From Paenibacillus albidus (GTDB taxonomy: Bacteria; Bacillota; Bacilli; Paenibacillales; Paenibacillaceae), in NCBI RefSeq assembly GCF_014644435.1, contig NZ_BMKR01000005.1:124001-188000 (forward strand): a DNA stretch of 64,000 bases, given 5' to 3'. A program made the position numbers and the translations under genes. Under the pieces are notes generated by a model that was not told where the DNA came from, did no database searches, and saw only the letters and a program-made list of their open reading frames with translations. Shown one piece after another: positions 45,654-56,077 of this stretch. The stretch's first letter is position 1; the number at the start of each line of letters is the position of its first letter.

Positions 45654-46448
45654 TTAAACTGTCGGAATGGTTCCGCCATCAATGACATATTCGCTTCCTG
45701 TAATGGATGCTGCACGGTCGGAAACCAGAAATGCAACTAGCTCAGCGACTTCTTCAGGAAATCCCGGCCGGCCGATTGGAATACCTCCAAGCGAATCCAT
45801 AAGCTGCTGGAGTGCACTCTCTCTGCTTCCTGTAGCAGTTGCCATCCGGTCAATTAGCGCATCTGCTGCCTCAGTCTGAATAAAACCAGGGGACAATGAA
45901 TTAACCCGAATACCACGGGGAGAAAATTCATTAGACAGCCCTTTGCTGTAATTAGCGAGAGCAGCTTTAGCCGCTGCATAAGCTAATGTGGTTTCATAAA
46001 GAGGCAATCTTCTTTGGATTGAGGTGAAATGAAGAATAACACCTGATTTATTGTCCAACATTAATGGAATTAGGCTGCGGTCAAGCCGGACTGCGGTCAG
46101 AAGATTCCAATTTAAAGCCTGCAGCCAATCGTCATCACTAAGAACAAGAGCGCCACCTGGTGGAGTAGTTGATCCGCCTACACAATGGACAATAATATCG
46201 ATTCCGCCAAGCTGTTCTTTCACTGCTGTAATCACTTGCTCTACCCCTTCAGGTGATGCAAGATCTGCTTGAACAAATGCAACCGAATTTGGCATGTCAG
46301 CTGATACGGAACGGGCCGTTGTCAGGACTGTCGCTCCGCTGCCTGCAAGTCTATTCACAACAGCTCGTCCCATTCCTTTTGTCCCGCCCGTTACAAGCAC
46401 TTTCTTGCCTCTGAATTCTGTTGCCGAGTACTCGAATGTTCTACTCAT
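45654..46448 (-). CDS. Short-chain dehydrogenase/reductase (FabG-like)
   Basis: 264 residues. TGGTKGMG at 20-27, Ser143, Tyr157-x3-Lys161, and the C-terminal SEYVIDGGT common in FabG-like SDRs. AAGGAGGG before the ATG. Substrate unknown. Divergent from the LysR gene at 46625, which is its likely regulator. Confidence 0.92.
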   Translation of the reverse strand: MSRTFEYSATEFRGKKVLVTGGTKGMGRAVVNRLAGSGATVLTTARSVSADMPNSVAFVQADLASPEGVEQVITAVKEQLGGIDIIVHCVGGSTTPPGGALVLSDDDWLQALNWNLLTAVRLDRSLIPLMLDNKSGVILHFTSIQRRLPLYETTLAYAAAKAALANYSKGLSNEFSPRGIRVNSLSPGFIQTEAADALIDRMATATGSRESALQQLMDSLGGIPIGRPGFPEEVAELVAFLVSDRAASITGSEYVIDGGTIPTV

Positions 46449-46549
46449 ATCTATCCCTCCTTATGATGAATAACTGAATCCGTGAGTTCAGCGCTCAGTC
46501 CCTTAACCTTTTAGGTGATGTTCAAGAGGAGCTGAATATAATATTACAC

Positions 46550-46579
46550 TTGACTCTTTTATAACGTCCAATTTATTAT
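46550..46579 (+). promoter_or_regulatory. Likely promoter of the LysR gene
   Basis: TTGACT at 46550 and TATTAT at 46574 with 18 bases between, in an A/T-rich divergent intergenic region. Confidence 0.5.
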
Positions 46580-46624
46580 ACTAATGAAACTCATGAATAA
46601 TATTAATATAAAGAGGGTCAAATA

Positions 46625-47509
46625 ATGGAGCTCACACAATTAGAGTATTTTATGACGGTTGCACGGTTAGAACACATGACGATGGCTTCTAAGGCACTCG
46701 GCATTACCCAGCCGGCGCTAAGTCATGCGATTGCCAAACTTGAGAACGAAATCGGCGCTCCTTTGTTTGAGCGCAATGGAAGAAATGTGAAGCTGAACCG
46801 AAATGGCGCCATGTTCTCTAAATGGATCGGCAAAGCACTGCAAAACATTGAAAACGGCGTAAAAGAAATTGAAGAATGGTCTAACCCGGATACGGGGGTT
46901 ATTACTTTATCCTATCTCAATATCCTTGGCGTTGACTTAATCCCCAATTTAGTCCGAAGCTATCAATTAGACTATCCCAAAGTCCGCTTTGAATTGACAC
47001 AAGGGAATCTTGGAGATATAGATGCGCATTTGGAACAAGGACACTCGGATCTTATGATTACATCGAAGGAATCTACTTTAGACAATCATAAATGGATAAT
47101 TATCCAGCAGGTCCCCTTGTATATTGTTGTATCCTCCCAGCACCATTTAGCGAATCGTTCAGCTTTGAGTTTGGCGGAGTTGTCGGGCGAACCATTCATT
47201 GGTTTGAAAAACAACTGTGGATTAAAAGCGACCATTATGTCGCGTTTCCAACATACTGGTTTTGTACTTGGTTCGGCGTATGAAGCCGAGGATTTAATCA
47301 CAGTAGCCGGATTTATTAAGGCTAATCTCGGTATATCTGTCCTGCCTAAGACTATGGGATTGATGTTGGATGAGCTTGTGTGGATTCCGATTACTGATGA
47401 GGGATGGTATTGGGAAATAGGCTTGAAGTGGAGAGAAGATCGCCATATTTCTCCGGCTGCGAGGCGGTTTGTAGCCTACATTGAAAATGGGCAGAGGCTC
47501 ACTGTATAG
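46625..47509 (+). CDS. LysR-family regulator
   Basis: 294 residues. N-terminal winged helix-turn-helix (MASKALGITQPALSHAIAKL, then FERNGRNVKLNRNG) and a LysR substrate-binding domain. Divergent from the SDR/SnoaL pair, a standard arrangement for a LysR regulator and its target. Confidence 0.93.
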   Translation: MELTQLEYFMTVARLEHMTMASKALGITQPALSHAIAKLENEIGAPLFERNGRNVKLNRNGAMFSKWIGKALQNIENGVKEIEEWSNPDTGVITLSYLNILGVDLIPNLVRSYQLDYPKVRFELTQGNLGDIDAHLEQGHSDLMITSKESTLDNHKWIIIQQVPLYIVVSSQHHLANRSALSLAELSGEPFIGLKNNCGLKATIMSRFQHTGFVLGSAYEAEDLITVAGFIKANLGISVLPKTMGLMLDELVWIPITDEGWYWEIGLKWREDRHISPAARRFVAYIENGQRLTV

Positions 47510-47559
47510 CGAAGGTTACGACAGATTATACTTAGAGGTGAACGGTTTCAGACTGGACC

Positions 47560-47588
47560 TTTACAATTTTTTGGCCGGGCGATATAAT
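47560..47588 (+). promoter_or_regulatory. Promoter of the USP-Mrp operon
   Basis: TTTACA at 47560 and a perfect TATAAT at 47583 with 17 bases between them. Confidence 0.6.
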
Positions 47589-47619
47589 GAACAGTAATTG
47601 TATATGAGTTTGACCGGAG

Positions 47620-47645
47620 GAGCCTGCCAACAGCGGGCTCTTTTT
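47620..47645 (+). terminator. Hairpin with T run in the leader of the Mrp operon
   Basis: GAGCCTGC (47620-47627) and GCGGGCTC (47633-47640) form a short stem followed by TTTTT. It lies downstream of the promoter at 47560 and 45 bases before the first gene, so it may act as an attenuator; it could also be a plain terminator for the LysR gene. Confidence 0.6.
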
Positions 47646-47684
47646 GTGTTTTTACATGGAAAATAGTGGAAGGTGGTATAAGGA

Positions 47685-48338
47685 ATGACGATCCGGCAGA
47701 ACAATGAAAACATTATGGTATGTGTTCACTATGGACCGCACGGGCAGCGTTTGATTGAGCGGGGGAGCCAGCTCTCCGGGCTGCTAGGGGCTCCTTTAAG
47801 CGTACTGACGGTAGATGCACCCAAGGACAATGAATATAACCAGGATAAAGAGCGATATCTCGCAGGATGGAAAAAACAGACGGAGGATTCCGGTGGAGAA
47901 TTTCTGGTTCGCAGCTGCAATGGGAAGAAAACAGCCGAGGTTATCGTGGAAACGGCCAGGGAGAGAGGAATTACCCAGATTATTATTGGCAGGTCCAGTC
48001 AAACCTTGTGGGAGGAGATTACCCGTGGAGATATTATCGATGAATTAATGGAAAGGCTGGGGCCGATTGATCTTCATATTGTGGCCGTACAGCGTTATCC
48101 TGAGCTGCTGGAGCAGTCCCATGAACAAGGAGTGGCCGCGTATCTCGTCAAGCAGAACCCTGGAGACAGTTATAGGCTTAGCGATGAGCCTGGCGGAGCG
48201 GAGACGCTAAAAGGGATATTTTTTCGTGAGCTGGACACGGATTTCAACAGCGGCTTATTCAAAATTGTGAACAATGGGGAAGCGCAGTATTTAAGAATTC
48301 TGCAAAGTGAATGGGTGAAGCCCCATAAAGGACACTAA
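47685..48338 (+). CDS. KdpD-type universal stress protein, stand-alone
   Basis: 217 residues. The first 140 resemble the cytoplasmic USP domain of the potassium sensor KdpD (NIMVCVHYGPHGQRLIERGS, then ITQIIIGRSSQTLWEE). The N-terminal KdpD domain, the membrane segments and the kinase are all absent. Residues 140-217 are unassigned. It is the first gene of the Mrp operon, 50 bases before mrpA, so it may sense or regulate antiporter activity; that is inference. Confidence 0.78.
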   Translation: MTIRQNNENIMVCVHYGPHGQRLIERGSQLSGLLGAPLSVLTVDAPKDNEYNQDKERYLAGWKKQTEDSGGEFLVRSCNGKKTAEVIVETARERGITQIIIGRSSQTLWEEITRGDIIDELMERLGPIDLHIVAVQRYPELLEQSHEQGVAAYLVKQNPGDSYRLSDEPGGAETLKGIFFRELDTDFNSGLFKIVNNGEAQYLRILQSEWVKPHKGH

Positions 48339-48388
48339 ATGAAGAACCTTAAACAAACTAAAATTTGAACCGGGGGAGAGCTTGACCG

Positions 48389-51247
48389 ATGCTGCATGCA
48401 ACAATCTGGATACCTTTTTTGATAGCTGTCCTCGTGCCGCTTACAAGGCGTGTTCCGCGCCTGCATGCGGGATGGACTGTTTTGGCCATACCGGTGGCTC
48501 TGTTCCTGTACTTTCTGATGCAAATACAGGGTGTGCGGGCTGGAGAATATACACTGTCGACGATACCCTGGATGCCTTCGCTGGGGATAAATATAACCCT
48601 GTATCTGGATGGGTTAGGTCTGCTGTTTGCTCTGCTGATTACGGGTATGGGCGCGCTTGTGATTCTATACTCCATTTATTATCTGAATAAACGGACAGAA
48701 TCCATCCATCACTTCTACATCTATCTGCTTATGTTTATGGGCGCGATGCTGGGTGTGGTTTTGTCCGATAATCTCATGGTGCTTTATGGTTTCTGGGAGT
48801 TAACCAGCATTACGTCATTTTTGCTGATCGCCTTCTGGCACCGCCGGGAAAGATCGCGTTATGGGGCACTCAAGTCCATGCTGATCACAGTTTTTGGCGG
48901 TCTGGCCATGTTCGCCGGGTTCAACCTGCTCTATGTGATGAGTGGAAGCTACAGTATCCGGGAAATTATAACGCAAGTTGACGGATTGACCGGTGAACCG
49001 TTGTTTATTCCGGCGCTGCTGCTGATTTTACTGGGGGCTTTCACCAAATCGGCACAGTTCCCATTTCATATCTGGCTACCTGATGCGATGGAGGCGCCGA
49101 CGCCTGTCAGTGCATATCTGCATTCCGCTACAATGGTAAAAGCAGGGCTGTATCTGGTGGCGCGGCTTAGCCCGGTGTTCGCCGGTCAGTCCGAATGGTT
49201 CTGGCTGATATCGATTGTGGGTCTGATTACGCTCCTGTTCGGCTCCTTCAAAGCCATTAAACAAACGGATCTGAAAGCCCTGCTGGCTTATTCGACGATC
49301 AGCCAATTGGGGCTGATTATGTGCTTGCTTGGACTTGGTTCCGCCGCCGCCTTTTTCCCGGGAACGGAGGAGTCAGTGTTGTACGCTATGGCTACAACGG
49401 CAGCTATTTTTCATCTCATTAACCACGCAGTCTTCAAAGGTTCTCTGTTCATGGTGGTGGGCATCATTGACCATGAGACGAACACCCGGGACCTGCGCAA
49501 GCTGGGCGGGTTAATCTCTTTAATGCCGGTTACGTTCTCCGTGGCGTTGATCGGAGCCTTTTCCATGGCCGGGCTGCCGCCGTTCAGCGGTTTCCTGAGT
49601 AAAGAAATGTTCTTTACCGCCTTGCTGAATATTCGGGACCTCAATGTTCTGGAGGTGAAGTCGTGGCTCATCCTGTTCCCTGTGATCGCCTGGACGGCCA
49701 GTGTATTCACTTTTGTGTACAGCATGATTCTGGTCTTCAAGACGTTTACCGGCAAGCTTCAGAAAGAGAAGCTGGATAAAGTACCGCATGAAGCCCCGCT
49801 GGGTCTGCTGCTTTCGCCGGTGCTTTTGGTTTCCCTGGCGGTGATATTCGGTTTTTTCCCGAATCTCCTGTCCCATTCTCTGATTGAGCCGGCCGTGGCC
49901 TCAGTTCATTACGGATTATTGCCGCCGGCAGAGACATTCCCGGTCTCCATTCATTTCTGGCATGGCTGGACCCCGGAAATCTTTATGACACTGGGCGTTG
50001 TCGCTGTAGGCGTTATATTGTACAGAGGTTACAGCCGCTTGAAGTTCCTGGAGCGGGAATGGAAAGGAAGGGATTCGCTTAACCGTTTGTATGACGGATC
50101 GCTGGTTCTTATGGAACGGGGATCGGCCCGTTTGACGAGCCTGTATATGACCGGCTCCAACCGGCATTATCTGCTGTATATCTTTGGATTCTTTATCCTT
50201 GCGCTTGGAAGTGCGTTGCTGGGGGCCGAAGGGATTACGCTGGGGATGAGTCATTATGCCCCGCTGTCTTTATATGAAACGGTAGTTGTTGCGGTCATGC
50301 TGCTTGCGGCCCTGGCTGTTCCTTTTGCTAAGTCGCGGGTGAATGCGATTCTGTTCACCGGAGCCGTAGGTTACATGGTGACTCTGCTGTTCGTCATTTT
50401 CCGTGCTCCCGATCTTGCCTTAACCCAAATGATCGTGGAGACGGTGTCTGTTATCCTGTTCCTCATGTGCTTCAAGTATCTTCCGAAGCTGAAGACGGTG
50501 AAGGAACGGTCAGGCTTTAGATTGCCGAATCTGCTGATCGCTGTGGGTGTGGGTCTGACGATGACGGTTATTGCTTTGGCTGCGATGGGCAGCAGTCCGT
50601 TTCCAGCCATCTCGGAATTTTTCCTTAAAGAGAGTTATTCCCTGGCAGGCGGCAAAAATGTAGTCAATGTCATTCTCGTGGATTTCCGGGGGTTTGATAC
50701 CCTGTTTGAAATTATGGTTCTGGCCGTTGCTTCCCTGGCGATTTATGGCTTGGTTAACCTGAGAATGGAGCCTGGAGTGTCAGGCCGCATTCCGGGAGAG
50801 AAGCGGGAAAATCGGGCTTTGCTGCTCCGGAGTAATGATGTCATCCTGCGGACGATGTCCAAAGTTATCGTAATCATAATTATCACCTTTTCCATGTATT
50901 TGTTTTTTGCCGGACATAATCAGCCGGGCGGGGGCTTCATTGGAGCACTGATGACCTCGGCAGCTTTGGTTCTGATGGCCATTGCCTTTGGGATGGATAC
51001 GGTCCGCAAAGTCCTTCCGCTGAATTACCGTATGATTACGGCGGTGGGACTGCTCATTGCGATTTTGACTGCTGCAGGTTCGTTTATTTTTGGAGCACCT
51101 TTTCTCAGCCATTCCTTCGGCCATTTCATGCTTCCTGTTATGGGGGATACGGAGCTTGCTACAGCGGTGTTATTTGACCTCGGGGTCTATCTGGCTGTAG
51201 TGGGTGTGACTATGAACATTATATTTACCATAGGGGGGGATGAGTAA
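48389..51247 (+). CDS. mrpA: Na+/H+ antiporter subunit A fused to subunit B (MrpAB)
   Basis: 952 residues: about 800 match MrpA (NuoL-like, with [20 protein letters not shown] and [18 protein letters not shown]), and from about residue 805 the protein continues as MrpB ([20 protein letters not shown], then [20 protein letters not shown]). In Bacillus and Staphylococcus A and B are separate genes. It is the large proton-pumping subunit of the Mrp complex in the membrane. It overlaps mrpC by 8 bases. GGGGGAG lies 9 bases or so upstream. Confidence 0.93.
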   Translation: MLHATIWIPFLIAVLVPLTRRVPRLHAGWTVLAIPVALFLYFLMQIQGVRAGEYTLSTIPWMPSLGINITLYLDGLGLLFALLITGMGALVILYSIYYLNKRTESIHHFYIYLLMFMGAMLGVVLSDNLMVLYGFWELTSITSFLLIAFWHRRERSRYGALKSMLITVFGGLAMFAGFNLLYVMSGSYSIREIITQVDGLTGEPLFIPALLLILLGAFTKSAQFPFHIWLPDAMEAPTPVSAYLHSATMVKAGLYLVARLSPVFAGQSEWFWLISIVGLITLLFGSFKAIKQTDLKALLAYSTISQLGLIMCLLGLGSAAAFFPGTEESVLYAMATTAAIFHLINHAVFKGSLFMVVGIIDHETNTRDLRKLGGLISLMPVTFSVALIGAFSMAGLPPFSGFLSKEMFFTALLNIRDLNVLEVKSWLILFPVIAWTASVFTFVYSMILVFKTFTGKLQKEKLDKVPHEAPLGLLLSPVLLVSLAVIFGFFPNLLSHSLIEPAVASVHYGLLPPAETFPVSIHFWHGWTPEIFMTLGVVAVGVILYRGYSRLKFLEREWKGRDSLNRLYDGSLVLMERGSARLTSLYMTGSNRHYLLYIFGFFILALGSALLGAEGITLGMSHYAPLSLYETVVVAVMLLAALAVPFAKSRVNAILFTGAVGYMVTLLFVIFRAPDLALTQMIVETVSVILFLMCFKYLPKLKTVKERSGFRLPNLLIAVGVGLTMTVIALAAMGSSPFPAISEFFLKESYSLAGGKNVVNVILVDFRGFDTLFEIMVLAVASLAIYGLVNLRMEPGVSGRIPGEKRENRALLLRSNDVILRTMSKVIVIIIITFSMYLFFAGHNQPGGGFIGALMTSAALVLMAIAFGMDTVRKVLPLNYRMITAVGLLIAILTAAGSFIFGAPFLSHSFGHFMLPVMGDTELATAVLFDLGVYLAVVGVTMNIIFTIGGDE

Positions 51248-51584
51248 CATGGAACTGATTATGGCTGTAGCTGTTGGTATTTTATTTACGATTGGCGTGT
51301 ATCTGATTCTCTCCAAGAGCCTGCTGCGTATTGTTTTGGGTACGTCCTTGCTGACCCATGGAGTCCATCTTCTTCTCCTGACGATGGCCGGGCTCAAGAC
51401 GGGGTCCGCTCCTGTCCTGGGCGGTCAAGGGGAAACTTATGTAGATCCCCTGCCGCAGGCTTTGATTCTGACTTCCATCGTAATCAGCTTTGGAGTGACC
51501 GCCTTCTTTTTTGTTCTGGCCTACCGTGCGTACCAGACCTTGGGCACGGATGAAATGGACAGTCTTAAGGGGGAGGAGCAATGA
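51240..51584 (+). CDS. mrpC: Na+/H+ antiporter subunit C
   Basis: 114 residues, NuoK-like, three membrane segments, with [14 protein letters not shown] and [20 protein letters not shown]. Overlaps the A-B gene by 8 bases and mrpD by 4 (ATGA), showing coupled translation. Confidence 0.94.
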   Translation: MSNMELIMAVAVGILFTIGVYLILSKSLLRIVLGTSLLTHGVHLLLLTMAGLKTGSAPVLGGQGETYVDPLPQALILTSIVISFGVTAFFFVLAYRAYQTLGTDEMDSLKGEEQ

Positions 51585-53056
51585 GCAATCTTTTGGTGCT
51601 TCCGATTCTGATTCCCTTATGCTCCGCAGTTGTACTGATTTTTCTGAAGGAAAAGCTTCCTTTACAGCGTCTTATAAGTGTGGTCAGTGCGGTTCTGAAT
51701 GTGATGGTTGCTGTAATTCTCGTACAGCGTATTCATGTGGAAGGTATACAGACACTGCAGATGGGAGGCTGGATGCCCCCCTACGGCATCGTTTTTGTAG
51801 GGGATATGCTGGCCGCTTTGCTTGTGTTGACGACCTCTGTGGTGGGTCTGGCGATTCTGCTCTATTCCTTCCGCAGTATAGGAGAAGAACGGGAACGGTT
51901 TTATTACTATACCTTTTTTCATTTTTTGCTGGTTGGGGTGTACGGCTCCTTCCTTACGGGAGATATCTTTAATCTGTTCGTCTTCTTTGAGGTCATGCTG
52001 ATCGCGTCCTATGCCTTGATCTCGATCGGCGGAACGAAACTTCAGCTGCGGGAAACCTCCAAGTATCTGTTAATTAATATTGTGTCCTCCACATTGTTTG
52101 TGGCCGCAGTAGCTTATCTGTATGCAGCGGTTGGCACATTAAATATGGCTCATTTGTCCCAGCGTGTGGCTGAGGCAGGACAGGGCGGTGTGCTTAATGT
52201 GATAGCAATGCTGTTCCTGATCGTATTTGCGCTAAAGGCAGGTTTATTTCTGTTCTTCTGGCTGCCGGGTTCTTACAGTGCTCCGCCCTCGGCTGTAAGA
52301 GCGTTGTTCGGTGCCTTGCTGACTAAAGTCGGCCTGTACGCAATCATTCGCACTTTTACTCTTATCTTTGTGAATGATCCCGGCTTTACGCACACGTGGA
52401 TCGCCTGGATGGCAGGGGCCACGATGATTCTGGGCGGGCTGGGTGCTGCTGCTTATCATGACATCCCCCGCATTTTTAATTATAACGTTATTATCAGCGT
52501 AGGTTTTGTAGCCTTTGGTATAGCCTCGGCGACCCCGGATTCACTGGACGGTGCAGTATTTTATCTGCTGCACGATATGCTGGCCAAAGGTCTGATGTTT
52601 ATCCTTGGAGGTATCATCATCACTGCCGCGGGAACCGATCAGTTAAAAGCCATGGGGGGGCTTATCAAACGTTATCCATTGCTCGGCTGGATGTTTTTTG
52701 CCCTGGCGCTTACCCTTGTAGGCATACCGCCATTCAGCGGTTTTGCCGGAAAGGTACTGATTATCCGGGGAGGACTTGAGTCCGGCATGCTCACCCTGTC
52801 CTTGATAGGTCTCGGCTCCAGCTTCCTCGTGCTCTATTCCTTAATCAAAATGTTCCGTCTGGCGTTCTGGGGAAATGAGCCGGATCGAGAATATCCGAAG
52901 GTTCATATAAGAGGTGTGACAGTATTGGCAGCCGGACTGCTTGCTCTCGTGATCTGCATGGGCGTGGGAGCCGAGCAGGTGTACAGCTATGTGTCACAAG
53001 CAGGTGAGGTGCTTGTCTCTCCCGCACTTTACATCGAAGCTGTAATGAAGGAGTAG
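51581..53056 (+). CDS. mrpD: Na+/H+ antiporter subunit D
   Basis: 491 residues, NuoN/M-like, about 14 membrane segments; [19 protein letters not shown] and [18 protein letters not shown] are characteristic. Second large antiporter-like subunit of the Mrp complex. Confidence 0.95.
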   Translation: MSNLLVLPILIPLCSAVVLIFLKEKLPLQRLISVVSAVLNVMVAVILVQRIHVEGIQTLQMGGWMPPYGIVFVGDMLAALLVLTTSVVGLAILLYSFRSIGEERERFYYYTFFHFLLVGVYGSFLTGDIFNLFVFFEVMLIASYALISIGGTKLQLRETSKYLLINIVSSTLFVAAVAYLYAAVGTLNMAHLSQRVAEAGQGGVLNVIAMLFLIVFALKAGLFLFFWLPGSYSAPPSAVRALFGALLTKVGLYAIIRTFTLIFVNDPGFTHTWIAWMAGATMILGGLGAAAYHDIPRIFNYNVIISVGFVAFGIASATPDSLDGAVFYLLHDMLAKGLMFILGGIIITAAGTDQLKAMGGLIKRYPLLGWMFFALALTLVGIPPFSGFAGKVLIIRGGLESGMLTLSLIGLGSSFLVLYSLIKMFRLAFWGNEPDREYPKVHIRGVTVLAAGLLALVICMGVGAEQVYSYVSQAGEVLVSPALYIEAVMKE

Positions 53057-53063
53057 ATCAAGA

Positions 53064-53540
53064 ATGGCCTATCAAATCTTATTAAATCTGTTCATTGCAA
53101 TTCTGTGGATGCTGCTATATAATGACTGGTCGGTATCCCGGTTTACAATGGGTTTCCTGCTCGGAATTGCCGTTCTGCTCGTATTGCGTAAATTTCGCAA
53201 GGAGCCGTTTTATCTGAAGCGGGTATGGTCCATACTGAAGCTGCTGCTATTATTCGGACGTGAACTTGTGGTGTCGAGCCTGACAGTCATCAGGCATATT
53301 CTGCGTCCGAAGCTGACCATCCGTCCCGGTATTTTTGCCTATGAGACCACTCTCGTCTCGGATTGGGAGGTTACGATTCTGTCTTGTCTGATTTGTCTGA
53401 CCCCGGGAACCCTGACCCTTGAGGTATCCCCGGAAGGCCGGACCCTCTATATTCATGCGATGGATATCGAAGATGCGGAGCAACTCAGAGAGCAGATTCG
53501 CGGAACCTTTGAACAAGCGATCCTGGAGGTGACGCGGTGA
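53064..53540 (+). CDS. mrpE: Na+/H+ antiporter subunit E
   Basis: 158 residues with two or three N-terminal membrane segments and the conserved LTPGTLTLEVSPEGRTLYIH. AAGGAG about 10 bases before the ATG. Its stop overlaps the start region of mrpF. Confidence 0.94.
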   Translation: MAYQILLNLFIAILWMLLYNDWSVSRFTMGFLLGIAVLLVLRKFRKEPFYLKRVWSILKLLLLFGRELVVSSLTVIRHILRPKLTIRPGIFAYETTLVSDWEVTILSCLICLTPGTLTLEVSPEGRTLYIHAMDIEDAEQLREQIRGTFEQAILEVTR

Positions 53541-53833
53541 TGGTGCCGATACTTTTGACAACAGCCCTGACCATTCTCGCCTTGGCCACTTTGGCCTGCT
53601 CCTACCGCTTGATTAAAGGCCCGACGCGCTCGGACCGCATCGCCGCCCTGGATACGATAGGGATCAATCTTCTGGCTATGATTGCTGTCCTTTGTATGCA
53701 GCTGAAGACGCAGGATTTTATTGAAATTGTTCTGGTGATAGGCATTCTTACCTTTATAGGAACAACGGCGTTGGCCAGATATATTGAAAGAGGGTCCGTA
53801 ATCGAACAAGGGGGTGAGGACTATGATCGGTGA
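53537..53833 (+). CDS. mrpF: Na+/H+ antiporter subunit F
   Basis: 98 residues, three membrane segments, conserved RLIKGPTRSDRIAALDTIG. Start either GTG 53537 or ATG 53540, which overlaps the mrpE stop (TGATG). Confidence 0.94.
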   Translation: MMVPILLTTALTILALATLACSYRLIKGPTRSDRIAALDTIGINLLAMIAVLCMQLKTQDFIEIVLVIGILTFIGTTALARYIERGSVIEQGGEDYDR

Positions 53834-54191
53834 GCTGCTTATTGCATTGCTGGTATTGCTGGGGGCCTTGTTCTGCGCTTTGAGCGCTTTTGGGCTGATC
53901 CGCCTGCCGGATGTGTACCTGCGTTCCCACGCCGCAACCAAAAGTGCCACGCTTGGTGTACTTTGTGTCCTGCTCGGGGCCTTCCTTTACTTCTGGTTCT
54001 ATCTAGATACGGTCAGTGTTAAGCTGCTGCTTGCTATTGCGTTTGTCTTTATTACTTCACCGGTAGCCGGGCACCTTAATGGAAGATCGGCTTACCGCTC
54101 AGGAGTTCCCTTATGGGAGAACAGCGTTCAGGATGATCTAAAGCCTGTATTGGAAAAGGCACAGAAAGATGCATCTGTACACAGGAAATGA
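53823..54191 (+). CDS. mrpG: Na+/H+ antiporter subunit G
   Basis: 122 residues from ATG 53823 (GGGGGTGAGG upstream), three membrane segments, with FGLIRLPDVYLRSHAATKSA. It overlaps mrpF by 11 bases. Last Mrp subunit; the c-di-AMP riboswitch begins within 30 bases of its stop. Confidence 0.94.
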   Translation: MIGELLIALLVLLGALFCALSAFGLIRLPDVYLRSHAATKSATLGVLCVLLGAFLYFWFYLDTVSVKLLLAIAFVFITSPVAGHLNGRSAYRSGVPLWENSVQDDLKPVLEKAQKDASVHRK

Positions 54192-54209
54192 TAGTCTTTT
54201 CAAGACATG

Positions 54210-54356
54210 GTTATAATCGCTGAATTCCAGACAGGAAGCGGGGGAACCAATGATGGATGCCGGTCTACGGCCGCAATCATCAGGGGTGAATCTCGAATAG
54301 ATTCGAGTAGGGCCACTCTTCGGGTCCGAATCCGTCAGCTAACCCCGTAAGCGTAG
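54210..54356 (+). ncRNA. c-di-AMP riboswitch (ydaO/yuaA class)
   Basis: The conserved blocks of the ydaO aptamer occur in order: GAATTCC, GCGGGGGAACCAA, GGGGTGAATCTC, a TCGA/TCGA stem followed by GTAGGG, GGTCCGAATCCGTCAGCTAA and CCCCGTAAGCG. The ends TCGCT and AGCG can pair as P1. The class senses cyclic di-AMP and usually turns genes off. The SD of the next gene (GGAGG at 54363) lies just after P1 and I see no terminator stem with a T run, so control may act on translation. A TATAAT at 54212 overlaps the 5' edge; the RNA may otherwise be read from the Mrp operon. Confidence 0.88.
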
Positions 54357-54370
54357 GAGAGAGGAGGCAG

Positions 54371-55174
54371 ATGATTTTGCCGCAGATACAATTGAATGGA
54401 ACTTCCCTTTATTATGAAAAATACGGTGCCGGTGTCCCCCTGGTGTTCATCCACGATCACCTTACCTCACATCATCTGTTCGAGCCGCAAGTCGAATATT
54501 TCCGTAAGCGGCTGCAGGTCATAGTCCTGGATCTGAGAGGAAGCGGATTGTCGGGCAAAATGAATGTGGAGGTCAACCGTATCCTGGATACACAGTGTGA
54601 AGACTTGAGAGCGCTGCTGGAAAACCTGGGGATACCCAAGGTAATTCTGGTGGCCTGCTCCAGCGGTGGAGTGCTGGCTCAGAAATTTGCCGTGCAGCAC
54701 CCCGAACAGGTCAGTGCGCTGGTGCTGGTGGACAGCGGGCTGTTTGACCATATCTCTATGAAAAACCGGAAGCTGTGGGATTTTATTGAGACCTGCACCT
54801 GGATATCCCATTATCTGCCGGCGGAGTTCTTCATCCGTTCCTTAAGAATGACCTATAACAAGTGGCTGCCGGCCTACCATATTCTCCGCAAAGAGCTGCT
54901 GCATAAACGGCCGACGGAGTTAATCAAACAGCGGATCGCTTTACGTCAGATTGACATGTTTGCTTATGCGGAGCGGCTCCGGATTCCCGTCCTGTGCGTG
55001 GCAGGGAGCCAGAATGAGTGGGGCCTCAAGCAGGCCCGGAGGACGGCGGCGCTGTTTCCTGCGGCCCAGCTGGCGGTTCTGCCTGATGCGATGTACCCCA
55101 GTCATTTATGTCAGCCCCAGGATTTTAACCGGCTGCTCTTAAATTTCTTGATGGATCAGCATCTAAGGGAGTGA
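54371..55174 (+). CDS. Alpha/beta hydrolase under the c-di-AMP riboswitch
   Basis: 267 residues (ATG 54371, only 3 bases after GGAGG; TTG 54377 would be better spaced). Alpha/beta hydrolase fold: LDLRGSGLSG, nucleophile Ser in VACSSGG where the usual first Gly of GxSxG is Ala, and His in PSHLCQPQDF near the end. No signal peptide. Substrate unknown. The riboswitch directly upstream makes it a c-di-AMP-controlled gene, unusual for this class, whose known targets are mostly potassium and osmolyte transporters and wall hydrolases. Confidence 0.85.
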   Translation: MILPQIQLNGTSLYYEKYGAGVPLVFIHDHLTSHHLFEPQVEYFRKRLQVIVLDLRGSGLSGKMNVEVNRILDTQCEDLRALLENLGIPKVILVACSSGGVLAQKFAVQHPEQVSALVLVDSGLFDHISMKNRKLWDFIETCTWISHYLPAEFFIRSLRMTYNKWLPAYHILRKELLHKRPTELIKQRIALRQIDMFAYAERLRIPVLCVAGSQNEWGLKQARRTAALFPAAQLAVLPDAMYPSHLCQPQDFNRLLLNFLMDQHLRE

Positions 55175-55184
55175 TAGGCACGTT

Positions 55185-55499
55185 ATGATTTCTGTTCAGC
55201 CGTATTACAAAGTGGAGAGGGTTGTCACCCCACTGGAGCAGCAGACGGTTACACATTATCGAACGCTGCAATTGTATGAGAGCAAGATTGTTTCGGCTTA
55301 CCGGGAGTTTCCCTTGAGTGAGGTGTATGATCTGTCGTTCAAAAGAATCGGGGAAAACCCCGGCCACGGGGTGCTGTATTTGCACGCCAAGCAAGGGGTA
55401 TTCCCTTATATGGTGGAAAAAGATCCTGCCAACTTTATAAATGAGTTTATGAATTTAATGAAGAAATCGGCGCCCGGCAAAGGAAGTGGATTTTTGTAA
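55185..55499 (+). CDS. Small protein of unknown function, PH-like pattern
   Basis: 104 residues, 10 bases after the hydrolase, so probably co-transcribed and also under the riboswitch. Alternating beta pattern (SEVYDLSFKRIGENPGHGVL, YLHAKQGVFPYMV) ending in a helix is reminiscent of bacterial PH-like domains. No membrane segment. Family not recognised with certainty. Confidence 0.7.
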   Translation: MISVQPYYKVERVVTPLEQQTVTHYRTLQLYESKIVSAYREFPLSEVYDLSFKRIGENPGHGVLYLHAKQGVFPYMVEKDPANFINEFMNLMKKSAPGKGSGFL

Positions 55500-55939
55500 T
55501 AGGAAAACCTCCAACTAATCACTCGATTTCAATGGTGAAAACTTGTCCCGCATAAAACAGCGACCCGAACAAGGGGCTGTTCGCGGAGCGCACGCCTGTA
55601 AAAACAAAGGGACGTTCCATACAGCCATTTCATGGCTTAAGCTTCAGATGAAATAGGCGGTGCAGGAGGATTGGGCTCCATCAGCGGAGTGAAGCGGACA
55701 GAGAAGTCCCTATTTTGCGAAAAAGTCTGTTTTCCTGGCGAATTCGGACTCAGGAGCCGTTATATCGTTCGTTTGAGCCTGGAATGAGGGGAGATAGGAC
55801 AATTAGCGGAATCTCTGTCCGTTTGTCCATCTGAATAGGCGAATCCTCCCCAATAAGGGATTTCCTGTCCGCATCAGCCGCGGATAGATCGTAAAGGGAC
55901 CTCATCGTGTCCGCAGAGGGACCCAGGCCAAATCGAAAA

Positions 55940-56050
55940 GTACAACAATGGTCTTAACCACTGTATATGGGCGAGAGTTGTGTACGTTGTACTACAATGT
56001 GAGTTCTTAGCAAGCCAAATGACGATAATCTTGCCTGTTGTACAACAATC
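55940..56050. repeat. Three GTACAACAAT-like words about 50 bases apart
   Basis: GTACAACAATG (55940), GTACTACAATG (55988) and GTACAACAATC (56040). Confidence 0.4.
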
Positions 56051-56077
56051 CGGGCATCGTAAGCTCCGAGTTGTTAT

